Positions 53,145-61,214 of a stretch of DNA of 64,000 bases are shown here, piece after piece. A model generated the notes under the pieces. The model was not told the origin of the DNA and searched no databases. It worked only from the letters and a program-made list of their open reading frames with translations. The translations under genes and the position numbers were made by a program. Within the stretch, counting starts at the first letter, position 1, and each line of letters starts with the position of its first letter. The stretch is from Xanthocytophaga flava. Its GTDB lineage: Bacteria > Bacteroidota > Bacteroidia > Cytophagales > 172606-1. The stretch lies in NCBI GenBank assembly GCA_030068525.1, contig JASJOS010000010.1:248001-312000 (forward strand), written 5' to 3'.

Positions 53145-54137
53145 ATGTATCGCTTACGATTAGTTATTCTAGTCTGTTTAGGGTGTCATCTTGCTCCCAT
53201 ATATAGTCAGGATTCGCTTTCTTTTTCTTTAAAAGTTATTGAAGAATCACCACCTTTTAGTGTGGACATAAATACGACTTCCTCCTCATGGGATTTTCAA
53301 ATGCCCTTTGATTATTTATCACAATCTCCGAGTAAAGAAACAAAGAAAGTTTGTCGAAAGTATCACTACTTACTTCATGAAGAACCTGATTCACTCAATT
53401 ACCAGAGATATAGTCAACTCATATATGCATTGTGGGCAGAAAACAGGCTGGAAGAAGCAGAGAAATTGTGTCTGAAAATTATTCATTCTTCTGATCCATA
53501 TTATATTGGCATACATTATTACTCAGCGGGTATTGTTGGAGATACTACTATCAGGGCTTATGGTAGCTTTACTGCAGATCATAGAAATGATGCCGCTATT
53601 ATTCTAACAAAGATTTGTTTGAAACAAAAAAAATTTAAAGAAGCCTATCAGTATCTGGAAGATGCTATTAAAAAATATCCGGTTAGTTATACCTGTGGAA
53701 CATACTTTTGGATGCAGAAGAATGAGTATGATTTTCTGTATGCCAGTTGTTATGAAGGATTAAGCCAATATAAACAGGTGTTGGATCTATTACTCCCCGA
53801 ATGTCTGAAGCGCCATGATGAGATAAGTGTTCGGGTGATAAAAAAGTTATTTACACCCCAAGCTATTGCAGATAGCCTACAGCATGCAGAGGAATCCATG
53901 CAATTTTTTTTGGACACTTTGCCTTCTTATTCTTACAGCACGTATTATTCTACCACAGATAATGCTGAAAGAACAGATACGATTGTTTTTTATTCAGGAG
54001 TAGCTACAATGACTTTGTTTGGTACATCTATTCAGTTATATGCATCTGATCTTAAGAATGGCGAACATGCCACTCGTGAATATTTTATTCGCAAGTTCAG
54101 GAAATCCAGTTTTTATGATGAATTAGACTCAGAGTAA
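53145..54137 (+). CDS. Hypothetical exported TPR-like protein
   Basis: This 330-residue protein has a signal peptide from the chosen ATG at 53145 (YRLRLVILVCLGCHLAPIYSQ). An upstream TTG at 53079 and an ATG at 53112 keep the frame open but give a poorer start. The middle contains TPR-like helix pairs (AENRLEEAEKLCLKIIHSSDP and KKFKEAYQYLEDAIKKYP). The C-terminal part is unassigned. It leads a run of three same-strand genes (53145-55351). Confidence 0.7.
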   Translation: MYRLRLVILVCLGCHLAPIYSQDSLSFSLKVIEESPPFSVDINTTSSSWDFQMPFDYLSQSPSKETKKVCRKYHYLLHEEPDSLNYQRYSQLIYALWAENRLEEAEKLCLKIIHSSDPYYIGIHYYSAGIVGDTTIRAYGSFTADHRNDAAIILTKICLKQKKFKEAYQYLEDAIKKYPVSYTCGTYFWMQKNEYDFLYASCYEGLSQYKQVLDLLLPECLKRHDEISVRVIKKLFTPQAIADSLQHAEESMQFFLDTLPSYSYSTYYSTTDNAERTDTIVFYSGVATMTLFGTSIQLYASDLKNGEHATREYFIRKFRKSSFYDELDSE

Positions 54138-54160
54138 AACTATTCAGACAACTTTATACT

Positions 54161-54664
54161 ATGGCAAAATGTATGGTGGCAATCTTTATTGGGTTCATAC
54201 TTTTGATTGTTGGTTGCCAGCAGGAAACTAAGGATACAAATGCTGCAAAGACAAATGTGCAGACAACACTCGATACAACTAAAGCAAAACTGGCAAAGTT
54301 GATTAATCTGAGTGTATTCAAGCCTGTACATGTAAAGTATCAGTACACATTTATTGATAACTCCGGGCAAAACGAACGACTATCTGTACCAGGGCCTTCA
54401 GATAATTATTTACAGGCTGTTTTGTATTTTGATACTGTTACATTTGATAGTTTACAAAAACGCTATCATACAATAGAATATACTTCTCCGGGTTATGGGT
54501 ATCAGGAGTTTGATTTTGACTGGCTGGATGCTACAGCCAAAGAAGAGTTGCATAAAAGTGATACAAGCTATCATGGGCATAGGGACTACTTTTTTGGACT
54601 GGGGCCAACAGGAAAATTGTGGTTTCTCAATAACAAAGTTTTATTGATGAAAAGCTCGAATTAA
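54161..54664 (+). CDS. Hypothetical lipoprotein
   Basis: This 167-residue protein has a lipoprotein signal with Cys at about residue 19 (IVGCQQ) and a Thr/Ala-rich linker, then a soluble domain with aromatic and acidic residues (GYGYQEFDFDWLD). No family is recognised. It is 23 bases downstream of the TPR-like gene and 90 upstream of a membrane-protein gene, suggesting a common transcript. Confidence 0.7.
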   Translation: MAKCMVAIFIGFILLIVGCQQETKDTNAAKTNVQTTLDTTKAKLAKLINLSVFKPVHVKYQYTFIDNSGQNERLSVPGPSDNYLQAVLYFDTVTFDSLQKRYHTIEYTSPGYGYQEFDFDWLDATAKEELHKSDTSYHGHRDYFFGLGPTGKLWFLNNKVLLMKSSN

Positions 54665-54754
54665 TATGTAGATATTCAGATCTTTATAGGTAGATAACTG
54701 TGTTTCTTTTTATCTTGTAGTGAATCATGGTTTTTACTCATAAACTACAATCCT

Positions 54755-55351
54755 ATGAACCTATCTGCTACACTATCTCATCGTTTCAATCTGATACAAA
54801 GCACTGTCTACTTTATCAGAAAACATTTTCTGGTAGTCGTCAGTCTTAGCCTCATTGCTGCCTTTGGCAGAGTTATTCAATTGGGAGGATTTGGTGCAAT
54901 AAGTACATGGTTGCATATCGTGTTGGAGGTTGTAATCGAATCTGCCCGTATTCTCTTATGTATATATGTATTAGGATTTGCCAATGTAAAGAATGGTCTG
55001 CTGCGTATAAAACGATTCTTTACAAGCAAAGGCAATCGCAAGCAACAATGGGGAACCGCTGTTCAAAAGTTTAAACAGCAATGGATATCCCTTGTATTCA
55101 ATTTAATATTGTTTATGGTTATTGCCTGGGTTTTTAACTATCTGATAGATCAAGCCGCTTATGAAACCTGCTTTTATTTAAAATTGAAAGAAGGTGGTAT
55201 TCTGGTTAGCTCTGCTTCTGAATGGACAATACTTCTGTTTTTAAAGAATTTGTCTGTAATTCCCTTTACCTTGATTTTTGAGACCTTGCTATTGCTTTGG
55301 CTTACCAATAAGTTTGACAGGCTTCAGTACAATGCCCAGCCTGGCTATTAA
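54755..55351 (+). CDS. Hypothetical four-helix membrane protein
   Basis: This 198-residue protein has four predicted membrane helices (about 26-45, 52-70, 113-131, 166-188) with a basic cytoplasmic loop rich in Lys/Arg (GNRKQQWGTAVQKFKQQW) between helices two and three. No known family was recognised. Its 3' end overlaps the lysR gene, which is convergent, by four bases. Confidence 0.7.
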   Translation: MNLSATLSHRFNLIQSTVYFIRKHFLVVVSLSLIAAFGRVIQLGGFGAISTWLHIVLEVVIESARILLCIYVLGFANVKNGLLRIKRFFTSKGNRKQQWGTAVQKFKQQWISLVFNLILFMVIAWVFNYLIDQAAYETCFYLKLKEGGILVSSASEWTILLFLKNLSVIPFTLIFETLLLLWLTNKFDRLQYNAQPGY

Positions 55352-56268
55352 TTCTCAACTTCATTCTGTAGAGGTAGCATTACTCTTTTGAATAGCTGTT
55401 TAATCCTCTCAATCTCTTCCTGATACATTGTTTTTTTGCGGGTAGCAAAATAGAGCGTATTGGTTAGTTTGGGTGATCCCTCCCATATAAGCTTGATTTG
55501 CCCATTCCTGATTTCCTCCCGACAAAGGAAGTCAGGAATGACAGCCAGTCCTTTCCCTCCGGATAAACAACGTACAATGGAATTTAAGTTAGGGACAATG
55601 TAATTGGGTCTGAAATCCGGATGCTTTTTAAAATTTAGCTGCCAGAAGCGAAACAGATGTTCCATATCTCCTGTGGTTCCATACCATTTCTGTTGTATGA
55701 GCCAATCCTGCATGCCTTGTTTGTCTTTCTTTTTGACTAAGTGCTGAAAATGCAAATCGTCTATATCCACACCTCCTACAAGTACAATCGTTTCAGATGA
55801 GAATGCTTCGTGATCAATATGAGAGGACAAGCCTTGCTGGGGTGTAATGATGAGATCAAGTATTCCTTTTTCCAGATTATCCAGCATCTCAGGATAATCA
55901 CCGAACCGGATAATGACATTGAAGGGAAGTGATGAAATATATTGCTCCAATGTAATCTGAAATGTTTCAAAACACATCCCGATACTTACTGTAGGTGTAT
56001 GCTTTTCTGTACTTTTCTGAAAGTTTTTTTCTGCTTCTTCCAGCTTTTGCAGAGGTTCATTGATAAAATTATAGAAGATCTTTCCTTTTTCGGTTGGTAT
56101 CATTTTACGGCCTGTGCGTTCAAACAGCTTGTATCCCATATAACTTTCCAGCGAGCTCAGATGCAGACTCACTCCCGGTTGAGAAATGAACAGGCTTTCA
56201 GCAGCGCCACTCAGTGTGCCGGTTTTGTATATCGCTTTAAAGGTGCGGTACCATTCCAGATTTACCAT
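55348..56268 (-). CDS. LysR-family transcriptional regulator
   Basis: This 306-residue regulator has an N-terminal winged helix-turn-helix (NLEWYRTFKAIYKTGTLSGAAESLFISQPGVSLHLSSLE, region 4-43) and a C-terminal substrate-binding domain with periplasmic-binding-protein-like folds. The frame extends two codons to a TTG at 56274, but ATG at 56268 is preferred. It is divergent from mdaB, and the intergenic region carries a 10-bp inverted repeat at 56314-56354, a natural LysR-type site. It probably senses quinone or redox stress and controls mdaB; this is inferred from position only. Confidence 0.9.
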   Translation of the reverse strand: MVNLEWYRTFKAIYKTGTLSGAAESLFISQPGVSLHLSSLESYMGYKLFERTGRKMIPTEKGKIFYNFINEPLQKLEEAEKNFQKSTEKHTPTVSIGMCFETFQITLEQYISSLPFNVIIRFGDYPEMLDNLEKGILDLIITPQQGLSSHIDHEAFSSETIVLVGGVDIDDLHFQHLVKKKDKQGMQDWLIQQKWYGTTGDMEHLFRFWQLNFKKHPDFRPNYIVPNLNSIVRCLSGGKGLAVIPDFLCREEIRNGQIKLIWEGSPKLTNTLYFATRKKTMYQEEIERIKQLFKRVMLPLQNEVEN

Positions 56269-56313
56269 AGTCAAAGTATTATAATTCTGATACGAAGGTA
56301 TAATTTAAGTTAT

Positions 56314-56354
56314 TTTACTGATATATATAACTGTAGTATTTTTGTATCAGTAAA
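56314..56354. promoter_or_regulatory. Inverted repeat around the mdaB -7 box
   Basis: TTTACTGATA (56314-56323) and TATCAGTAAA (56345-56354) are perfect complements separated by 21 bases, and TATTTTTG (56337-56344) between them matches TAnnTTTG. The right arm ends 10 bases before the mdaB ATG. A further TTCTGATAC half-site lies at 56285-56293, nearer lysR. This is a good candidate for the LysR operator. Confidence 0.6.
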
Positions 56355-56364
56355 CAAAACAGAT

Positions 56365-56979
56365 ATGAAAAAGATATTCATTATAAACGGAGGGCAGTCA
56401 TTTGCGCATTCAGGCGGACAGTTTAACGAAACTCTTACTGCTGTTACAGAAACATTCTTCAAAAACCAGCCTGGCTTTGAAGTAAAAACAACCCATGTAA
56501 GTGAAAAATATAATCCGAAAGAGGAAGTAGAAAAATATAAGTGGGCAGATATAGTAATCTATCACACACCTATCTGGTGGTTTCAGTTACCTCATGGATT
56601 CAAAAAATACATTGATGTTGTCTTTACAGAAGGACACAACAACGGGATTTACCGTAGTGACGGACGTTCTTCTCAGAATCCAGCTATTAACTATGGTACA
56701 GGAGGGCTATTACATGGCAAGCAGTATATGCTGACTACTTCATGGAACGCTCCCAAGGAGGCTTTTACACTACCCAATGAATTCTTCATGGAAACCAGTG
56801 TAGATGATGGCCCCTTGTTTGGCTTCCATCGAATGAATGCCTTTACAGGTATGACTCCTCTGGAAAGCTTTCATTTTCATGATGTAGAGAAAAATGCAGA
56901 CATAAAACGGGATATGATAGCCTATACCCAACATCTGGAAAAGCTCTTTGTTTCCACTGAGGTGGTTAGTTCATTATAA
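56365..56979 (+). CDS. mdaB: NAD(P)H:quinone oxidoreductase, MdaB family
   Basis: This 204-residue flavodoxin-fold protein matches E. coli MdaB closely: KKIFIINGGQSFAHSGGQFN at the start, WADIVIYHTPIWWFQLPHGFKKYIDVVFTEG (with the WW and KKYID core), NYGTGGLLHGKQYMLTTSWNAP and the FHRMNAFTGM segment. MdaB reduces quinones in two-electron steps with NADPH and protects against oxidative or electrophilic stress. The open frame reaches back to 55942 because it crosses the lysR gene, but the start ATG at 56365 is the first that gives the family N terminus. Confidence 0.92.
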   Translation: MKKIFIINGGQSFAHSGGQFNETLTAVTETFFKNQPGFEVKTTHVSEKYNPKEEVEKYKWADIVIYHTPIWWFQLPHGFKKYIDVVFTEGHNNGIYRSDGRSSQNPAINYGTGGLLHGKQYMLTTSWNAPKEAFTLPNEFFMETSVDDGPLFGFHRMNAFTGMTPLESFHFHDVEKNADIKRDMIAYTQHLEKLFVSTEVVSSL

Positions 56980-57075
56980 GCCATTCCAGACTTTAAGGAA
57001 AACATGTCTTTAACTTAAAGAGTTATTAGTACGGGTAAACCCCAATGTGGCCAACTTAAAATTTTATTTATTTTT

Positions 57076-57188
57076 TGTCCTTCTGAAAGAAACTTTTGAC
57101 AAATAGAGCCACATTTCCTTTCTGAGAGAAAAATAAACTCCAGTCGGAAAGGTCGCCGGTCTTGTCACGAGATCCTTTCAGGAGGGCA
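57076..57188 (-). mobile_element. 113-bp MITE-like element, copy 2
   Basis: This copy has the same length as the element at 48548-48660 but lies in the opposite orientation. Its right end (57162-57188) matches the consensus 27-base end with one change, while the left end (57076-57102) has drifted more. The 59-base interior begins, on the minus strand, with the same GACCGGCGACCTTTCCGACT stretch and shares the first ~38 bases with copy 1. It lies in the gap 56980-57364, which holds no gene. The decay of one end suggests an older insertion. Confidence 0.7.
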
Positions 57189-57290
57189 AAAAGGGAGAGT
57201 CTTCCTAAAAGGAGGAAAGGGGGTTAAGTAGCTCCCTTAAATTTACAGTATTGAACGTTTGTTCAAACCAGTACCTTTCTATTAAAGACA

Positions 57291-57323
57291 GCACCTACAC
57301 CTTTTTCAAAAAGGTATAGGTGC
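57291..57323. terminator. 16-bp hairpin, probable bidirectional terminator
   Basis: GCACCTACACCTTTTT (57291-57306) pairs with AAAAAGGTATAGGTGC (57308-57323) with one mismatch around a single central C. It separates convergent mdaB and the lipoprotein gene. The T run lies inside the stem, so the hairpin may not be a standard terminator. Confidence 0.5.
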
Positions 57324-57364
57324 CTTTAATCCTCATACCCCAATCCCTTGTATTGGAAAAAAGT

Positions 57365-57769
57365 TTATTTCAGAGAGCGAACAGTTACATGATCTTCTTC
57401 GCCCATTTTCCATACTTCTCCTGTAATCTGAATAGTTTCTCCCACCTTTACAGCCCGATATTGACTTGCATTTTCTTTCAGATTGGCGTGACTAACTGTC
57501 GCAAAATATGTTTTGTTGTCACTGGTTACTAGCTTGGCTGTATAACCATCCTTGCCTGGTGTTACTTCTTTTACTTCTCCCGAAATAGATTCAAGCTGGG
57601 TTTTTGTACTGTCTTCTGTGGCAGTAGAAGCTGTTGTATCCTCTACTAGTGTGGCTACTGTGTCTGCAGTCGATTCTGTTGTTGCTGTCGACTCTTCAGT
57701 GTGTGAAGCACAACTTGCAGCAAAAGCCAGCATTGCTACAAAAGACATACTTCTGAAATACTGTTTCAT
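57365..57769 (-). CDS. Hypothetical lipoprotein with Thr/Ser/Glu-rich linker
   Basis: This 134-residue protein has a lipoprotein signal with Cys at about residue 20 (AASCAS), followed by a 35-residue linker of Thr, Ser, Ala, Glu and Asp. A beta-rich C-terminal domain follows (about 62-134) with SGEVKEVTPGKDGYTAKLVTS and GETIQITGEVW, resembling an OB-like fold. No enzymatic motif is seen. The frame opens further upstream, but the ATG at 57769 gives the signal. A consensus promoter lies 36 bases before the ATG. Confidence 0.75.
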   Translation of the reverse strand: MKQYFRSMSFVAMLAFAASCASHTEESTATTESTADTVATLVEDTTASTATEDSTKTQLESISGEVKEVTPGKDGYTAKLVTSDNKTYFATVSHANLKENASQYRAVKVGETIQITGEVWKMGEEDHVTVRSLK

Positions 57770-57804
57770 AATTGAATGTGAAAAATGAAAAATAAAATGA
57801 ACTA

Positions 57805-57839
57805 CAAAGGTATAACAAAAAACAGCTAAGTTTTTCAAA
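57805..57839 (-). promoter_or_regulatory. Promoter TTTG-N23-TACCTTTG
   Basis: On the minus strand TTTG (57839-57836), 23 bases, then TACCTTTG (57812-57805). The spacing and -7 box are identical to those of the ccmC promoter. It lies 36 bases before the lipoprotein ATG. Confidence 0.55.
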
Positions 57840-57980
57840 TCAGATGCTGCAAAACTCTTATATAAACTTAGGTGCTATTCCTGAGCCTTTTATCTTGCTA
57901 TCTGTCCAAGTATGTTATTCTATATAGTCTAATTTAGTATCAAATTACCATGAGATACTTGATCTTAAAGAAACAATAAC

Positions 57981-58271
57981 ATGAATAAGAAGTTATTGTA
58001 CAATCAGAACGAAGCAGGTCACATAAATCAGGAAGTAACTATTACCTTAGAAGACAATGGGCAAGGAATTGAAGATGCATACAAAGAAAAAATTTTTGCT
58101 ATGTTCTTTCGTGCATCAGAAAGAACGGATGGTTCAGGGCTTGGTTTATATATTGTTAAACAGGCTATAGAACAAATGGGGGGAAAGATTATGCTTAAGA
58201 GCGAAATAGATAAAGGGACTACTTTTACTATCATTTTACCTAATCTCAAACCCACAATTGGTAGTATGTAA
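57981..58271 (+). pseudogene. Truncated histidine-kinase ATPase fragment
   Basis: This 96-residue open frame covers only the second half of an HATPase_c domain: the G1 box EDNGQGIEDAY, the F box FAMFFRASERT and the G2 box GSGLGLYIVKQ are present. The N box, HisKA domain and all sensory parts are missing. It matches the end of the PAS kinase at 38500-40452 (EDNGMGIEEQY, FFRATPKSDGSGLGLYIVKQ) but is not a perfect copy. Its upstream ~140 bases show no kinase remnant. It is a degraded paralogue or a gene fragment; without the N box it cannot bind Mg-ATP in the normal way. It ends in a terminator-like hairpin. Confidence 0.7.
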
Positions 58272-58293
58272 TCTTGCTTTAGCAGAAAATAAA

Positions 58294-58322
58294 AAAAGAA
58301 CCGACAATGTATCGATTCTTTT
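58294..58322 (+). terminator. Terminator after the kinase fragment
   Basis: AAAAGAACCGA (58294-58304) pairs with TCGATTCTTTT (58312-58322) with one mismatch, followed by CCTTTG. Confidence 0.65.
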
Positions 58323-58458
58323 CCTTTGACTAAACAAGAGCCCTTTCACGTCTCTAAATGACTCTATTTAGCTCAATAACGTTATAATTGGATGATTGTT
58401 GTTTTAAGTGTCAGACTTATAGTCTGTGTTAGATCTTTTTAGTATAAGTGGTAACGAA

Positions 58459-58578
58459 TCAGTCCAAATGGTGATTGCCAGAATTGGAGGCATTTAATGC
58501 TTCTTTTTCTGAACGGTTTTGAAATACAAGAAAACCATTTACCAATAGGAAAGATACAATAGCGGCGGCAGTCATCAT
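58459..58578 (-). CDS. Possible 39-residue single-helix membrane protein
   Basis: This small open frame (two Met codons, then TAAAIVSFLLVNGFLVFQ) encodes one strong membrane helix (about 3-20) followed by a charged, Asn/Ser-rich tail ending GNHHLD. It was found by reading the gap 58323-58770, which has no other coding candidate. Codon use is not distinctive at this length, and no ribosome site stands out, so it may be fortuitous. Confidence 0.3.
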   Translation of the reverse strand: MMTAAAIVSFLLVNGFLVFQNRSEKEALNASNSGNHHLD

Positions 58579-58770
58579 AGTTGTAGTAATTAAGAATGTT
58601 TTATAGACGTGCAAAATCTATACCAAATTTTAATAGTTAATGGCGGTTGTATGAAAAGGTAACCTGTTTTCACAGGAAGAAAAATAGTATTTTTGATTCT
58701 ATAACGTAAGATGTAGAGATGTATTATGCTGATAGACAGAGAAAGTAATAATTTTGCTTTGTATAAATTC

Positions 58771-59070
58771 TTATAAAGTTGGTTGTGTGCCTTGTATGGC
58801 AGCCCAGGATGATAGCGGAAAAGAAACAGCAAATACACGAATAACTTCAATCTTGGGCGATGTAGTCAGATTTTGCATCTGAATAATATCGTGTAGGTCT
58901 TTTAACGCTTTTTTGGGAGTCAGGGTTTCCTTATCATGCCAAAGAGTTTTGTTGGGAAGATAATAAACTGTATTATCAGAAATAAACTGGTCTTTGTATC
59001 CTTTCTTTTTTAGTTCCTGCTTAACGATTTTATTATCTGAACTGATGTCGTAAGTTAGTAAGATTCCCAT
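58771..59070 (-). CDS. Small hypothetical protein, possible Cas2/VapD-like fold
   Basis: This 99-residue protein begins GILLTYDISSDNKIVKQELKKKGY, a beta-alpha start ending in an Asp after Tyr (YDI), as in the ferredoxin-like Cas2/VapD/SinR group. It continues with DNTVYYLPNKTLWHDK and KIEVIRVFAVSFPLSSW. The order beta-alpha-beta-beta-alpha-beta can be read from the hydrophobic pattern. No cas genes, CRISPR repeats or toxin partner are nearby, so a stand-alone RNase or a different role is possible. Homology is only a guess. Confidence 0.55.
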   Translation of the reverse strand: MGILLTYDISSDNKIVKQELKKKGYKDQFISDNTVYYLPNKTLWHDKETLTPKKALKDLHDIIQMQNLTTSPKIEVIRVFAVSFPLSSWAAIQGTQPTL

Positions 59071-59158
59071 TGTTTTGTATTGTTTCGATTTTGATTGTTA
59101 TTGCTATAGATTATAGAGAGACGGTTTGTATTCCCCCTAAAAAAATATGCCTGTATAA

Positions 59159-59192
59159 AAAAAAGAGCAAATAAGAATATCTGCTCTTTTTT
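59159..59192 (-). terminator. Terminator of the His-rich protein unit
   Basis: AAAAAAGAGCA (59159-59169) and TGCTCTTTTTT (59182-59192) form an 11-bp stem. It works on the minus strand, about 120 bases after the stop at 59310, and carries an extended T run in that direction. Confidence 0.6.
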
Positions 59193-59309
59193 AATTACTC
59201 TATGTTTTAATTTACGATTACTATATGTACGTAAATAAGTCTACAACTGGATTTTTACTTAAAAGAATCTGGGAAAAAAAATCCAAAATTTTATTGTAAC
59301 GACTTGTTA

Positions 59310-59540
59310 CTAACGGGAACTATCCTGCTGATCATTGAGATCGTTTTCCGGAGCCTGTGCATCCGGAGAATGTCCATGTTTATGGTCTCGCCAGTGATGA
59401 CGTTCGTGCGAATCTTCATAACAATGATGGGGGTGATTATGCCATCTGTGCCAGTGAGCTGGACCTACAAATGCCCTTAATGTCCCGAATGTAAGGGCTG
59501 CGGCTGTAAAGGCAATCAGAAATCTTGTGCTTCGTTTCAT
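59310..59540 (-). CDS. Small exported His-rich protein
   Basis: This 76-residue protein has a hydrophobic N-terminal segment (about 8-24, possible signal or anchor). The tail is very rich in His, with clusters HWHRWHNHPHHCYED and ERHHWRDHKHGH between about residues 29 and 57. Such tails bind nickel, zinc or copper in other proteins; a metal-buffering role in the periplasm is possible. It lies 59 bases downstream of the gene at 59600-59884 on the same strand. Confidence 0.65.
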   Translation of the reverse strand: MKRSTRFLIAFTAAALTFGTLRAFVGPAHWHRWHNHPHHCYEDSHERHHWRDHKHGHSPDAQAPENDLNDQQDSSR

Positions 59541-59599
59541 AGTTATATATCTTTATTTTTTGTGAATAGAAATTTTGCTCTGTCAGAGGTCATATTCCT

Positions 59600-59884
59600 T
59601 TATAAACTTTCTGCGGGTTTGCTACGATAAAATCCGCAACGATCCTGAGAACGTTGTTTAAAAGCTGTATACTCTTCCTCACTCATACTCCGAATGCGAT
59701 CCGTAAAATGGGTAAAGGATCTGCGATGCCCATGTGGTCCAAACCGTCTGCGTGCAAAGATCCGGAAAAGTGCTCCGATGATCACAATGAACACTACAAT
59801 GCGTAGTAAAAAGAACGGCATAAAAAAGAGTGCAGCTCCAAACAAGGCACCAAACAAAATGGATTTAAAAATTTGTGCAGTCAT
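59600..59884 (-). CDS. Small membrane protein with basic tail
   Basis: This 94-residue protein has two hydrophobic segments (about 8-24 and 27-43) that may form a helical hairpin, then an Arg/His-rich stretch (ARRRFGPHGHRRSF) and a helical tail with RIRSMSEEEYTAFKQRSQ. No family is recognised. It is upstream of the His-rich gene in the same unit. Confidence 0.6.
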   Translation of the reverse strand: MTAQIFKSILFGALFGAALFFMPFFLLRIVVFIVIIGALFRIFARRRFGPHGHRRSFTHFTDRIRSMSEEEYTAFKQRSQDRCGFYRSKPAESL

Positions 59885-60181
59885 TTTCTTAGTTGTTTAG
59901 AAATAGATAAATAGGGTTTATATAAGAGAAGACGTAGCATAGAGGAGGATTACTTTAAAAAAGGATAACTATTTTTGGCGTCCCTACCCACTAGAAGTTT
60001 ATGAAATGAGGGAGACTGCCAGAGAGGTAAAATTGCGTGAAGGAGAGAAGGTATAAAATAAACATAAAAGTGAATTCAATTTGTACATGTATTAATCCAA
60101 ATAGTCCTATATTTAAGTCGGAATCTACTACGTAAGTAAATCCATTTCCTATTCTTTCCGCTTATTAACTATTTACCACTT

Positions 60182-61138
60182 ATGTCACTACATCGTCGTG
60201 ATTTTCTGAAGCAGTTGGGACAAGCCTCGGCTGCGGCTGCTTTCTTACCTGTATTAGGTGATGCATTGGCTGCATCTCCAAAAAAGATGTTTTTTGAGAT
60301 ATCTCTGGCAGAATGGTCATTGCATAAAGCAATTTTTGGAAAACAACTTTCTAACCTGGATTTTCCAGTAAAAGCAAAAAAAGACTTTGGAATTACTATC
60401 GTTGAGTATGTAAATACCTGTTTCTTTGATGGTACACATACATTTAAGGAAAATGCTACCAATCAGACGTATCTGAAGGAGCTACTGATGCGTTGCAAAG
60501 ACAATGGTGTACGTAACCACCTGATTATGTGTGACGCAGAAGGTAATTTGGGAGATTTGGACGATGCTAAACGGAAACAGGCTGTTGAAAATCACTACAA
60601 ATGGGTAGAAGCTGCTAAATTTCTGGGTTGCGCCACTATTCGTGTGAATGCTGCTGGCGAAGGTACTGCTGATGAAGTAGCGAAAGCCGCTACAGATGGA
60701 TTGGGACGGCTGTCAGAGTTTGCGGCTAAGTCTAAAATCAATGTAATTGTTGAAAATCACGGGGGCTATTCTTCAGATGGACAATGGTTATCCAAAGTGA
60801 TGAAGGCTGTTAATATGAAGAACTGTGGTACATTACCTGACTTTGGAAATTTCTGTTTGAAATGGCAGGCTAATCATGCTGGATGTGACGAGTCGTATGA
60901 CCGTTACAAAGGAACAGAAGAGTTGATGCCTTTTGCCAAAGGAGTAAGTGCCAAGACGTATAACTTTGATGAGAAAGGAAATGAGAAAGATATGGATTAT
61001 ACAAAATTGCTCAAAATTGTGAAACAGGCAGGTTTTAAAGGTATTGTGGGAATTGAATATGAAGGTAGTACATTAACTGAGGAAGAAGGTATCCGCAAAA
61101 CAAAAGCTTTGCTGGAAAGAGTAGGGGAAACAGTGTAA
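60182..61138 (+). CDS. Tat-exported sugar isomerase/epimerase-like protein
   Basis: This 318-residue protein belongs to the xylose-isomerase-like TIM-barrel superfamily. The N terminus HRRDFLKQLG followed by a hydrophobic segment ending in DALAASP is a twin-arginine export signal (residues 1-28). Barrel segments include EWSLHKAIFG, VNVIVENHGGYSS, GTLPDFGNFC and KGIVGIEYEG, with acidic and His metal ligands spread across the barrel (for example Glu in VENHGG and IEYEG). Substrate and reaction are unknown; 3-keto-sugar or hydroxypyruvate isomerase relatives exist. It lies 76 bases from the end of the convergent susD gene. Confidence 0.85.
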   Translation: MSLHRRDFLKQLGQASAAAAFLPVLGDALAASPKKMFFEISLAEWSLHKAIFGKQLSNLDFPVKAKKDFGITIVEYVNTCFFDGTHTFKENATNQTYLKELLMRCKDNGVRNHLIMCDAEGNLGDLDDAKRKQAVENHYKWVEAAKFLGCATIRVNAAGEGTADEVAKAATDGLGRLSEFAAKSKINVIVENHGGYSSDGQWLSKVMKAVNMKNCGTLPDFGNFCLKWQANHAGCDESYDRYKGTEELMPFAKGVSAKTYNFDEKGNEKDMDYTKLLKIVKQAGFKGIVGIEYEGSTLTEEEGIRKTKALLERVGETV

Positions 61139-61152
61139 TTATGGTAGTGATA

Positions 61153-61195
61153 AAATAAAAGCCTCTATATCTAGTAGATATAGAGGCTTTTATTT
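61153..61195. terminator. Perfect 20-bp bidirectional terminator
   Basis: Bases 61153-61172 are exactly complementary to 61176-61195, with loop AGT. The stem carries A and T runs at its outer ends and serves both the sugar-isomerase gene and susD. Confidence 0.93.
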
Positions 61196-61214
61196 GTTTC
61201 TGGTTACTCGGAAC

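Noticed and set aside
55942-56364. An N-terminal extension of mdaB of 141 codons.
   Set aside because: It lies inside lysR on the other strand, and the family N terminus begins at 56365.
58590-58850. An 86-codon minus-strand frame upstream of the kinase fragment region.
   Set aside because: It overlaps the better-supported 99-residue gene and has low-complexity, AT-driven composition.
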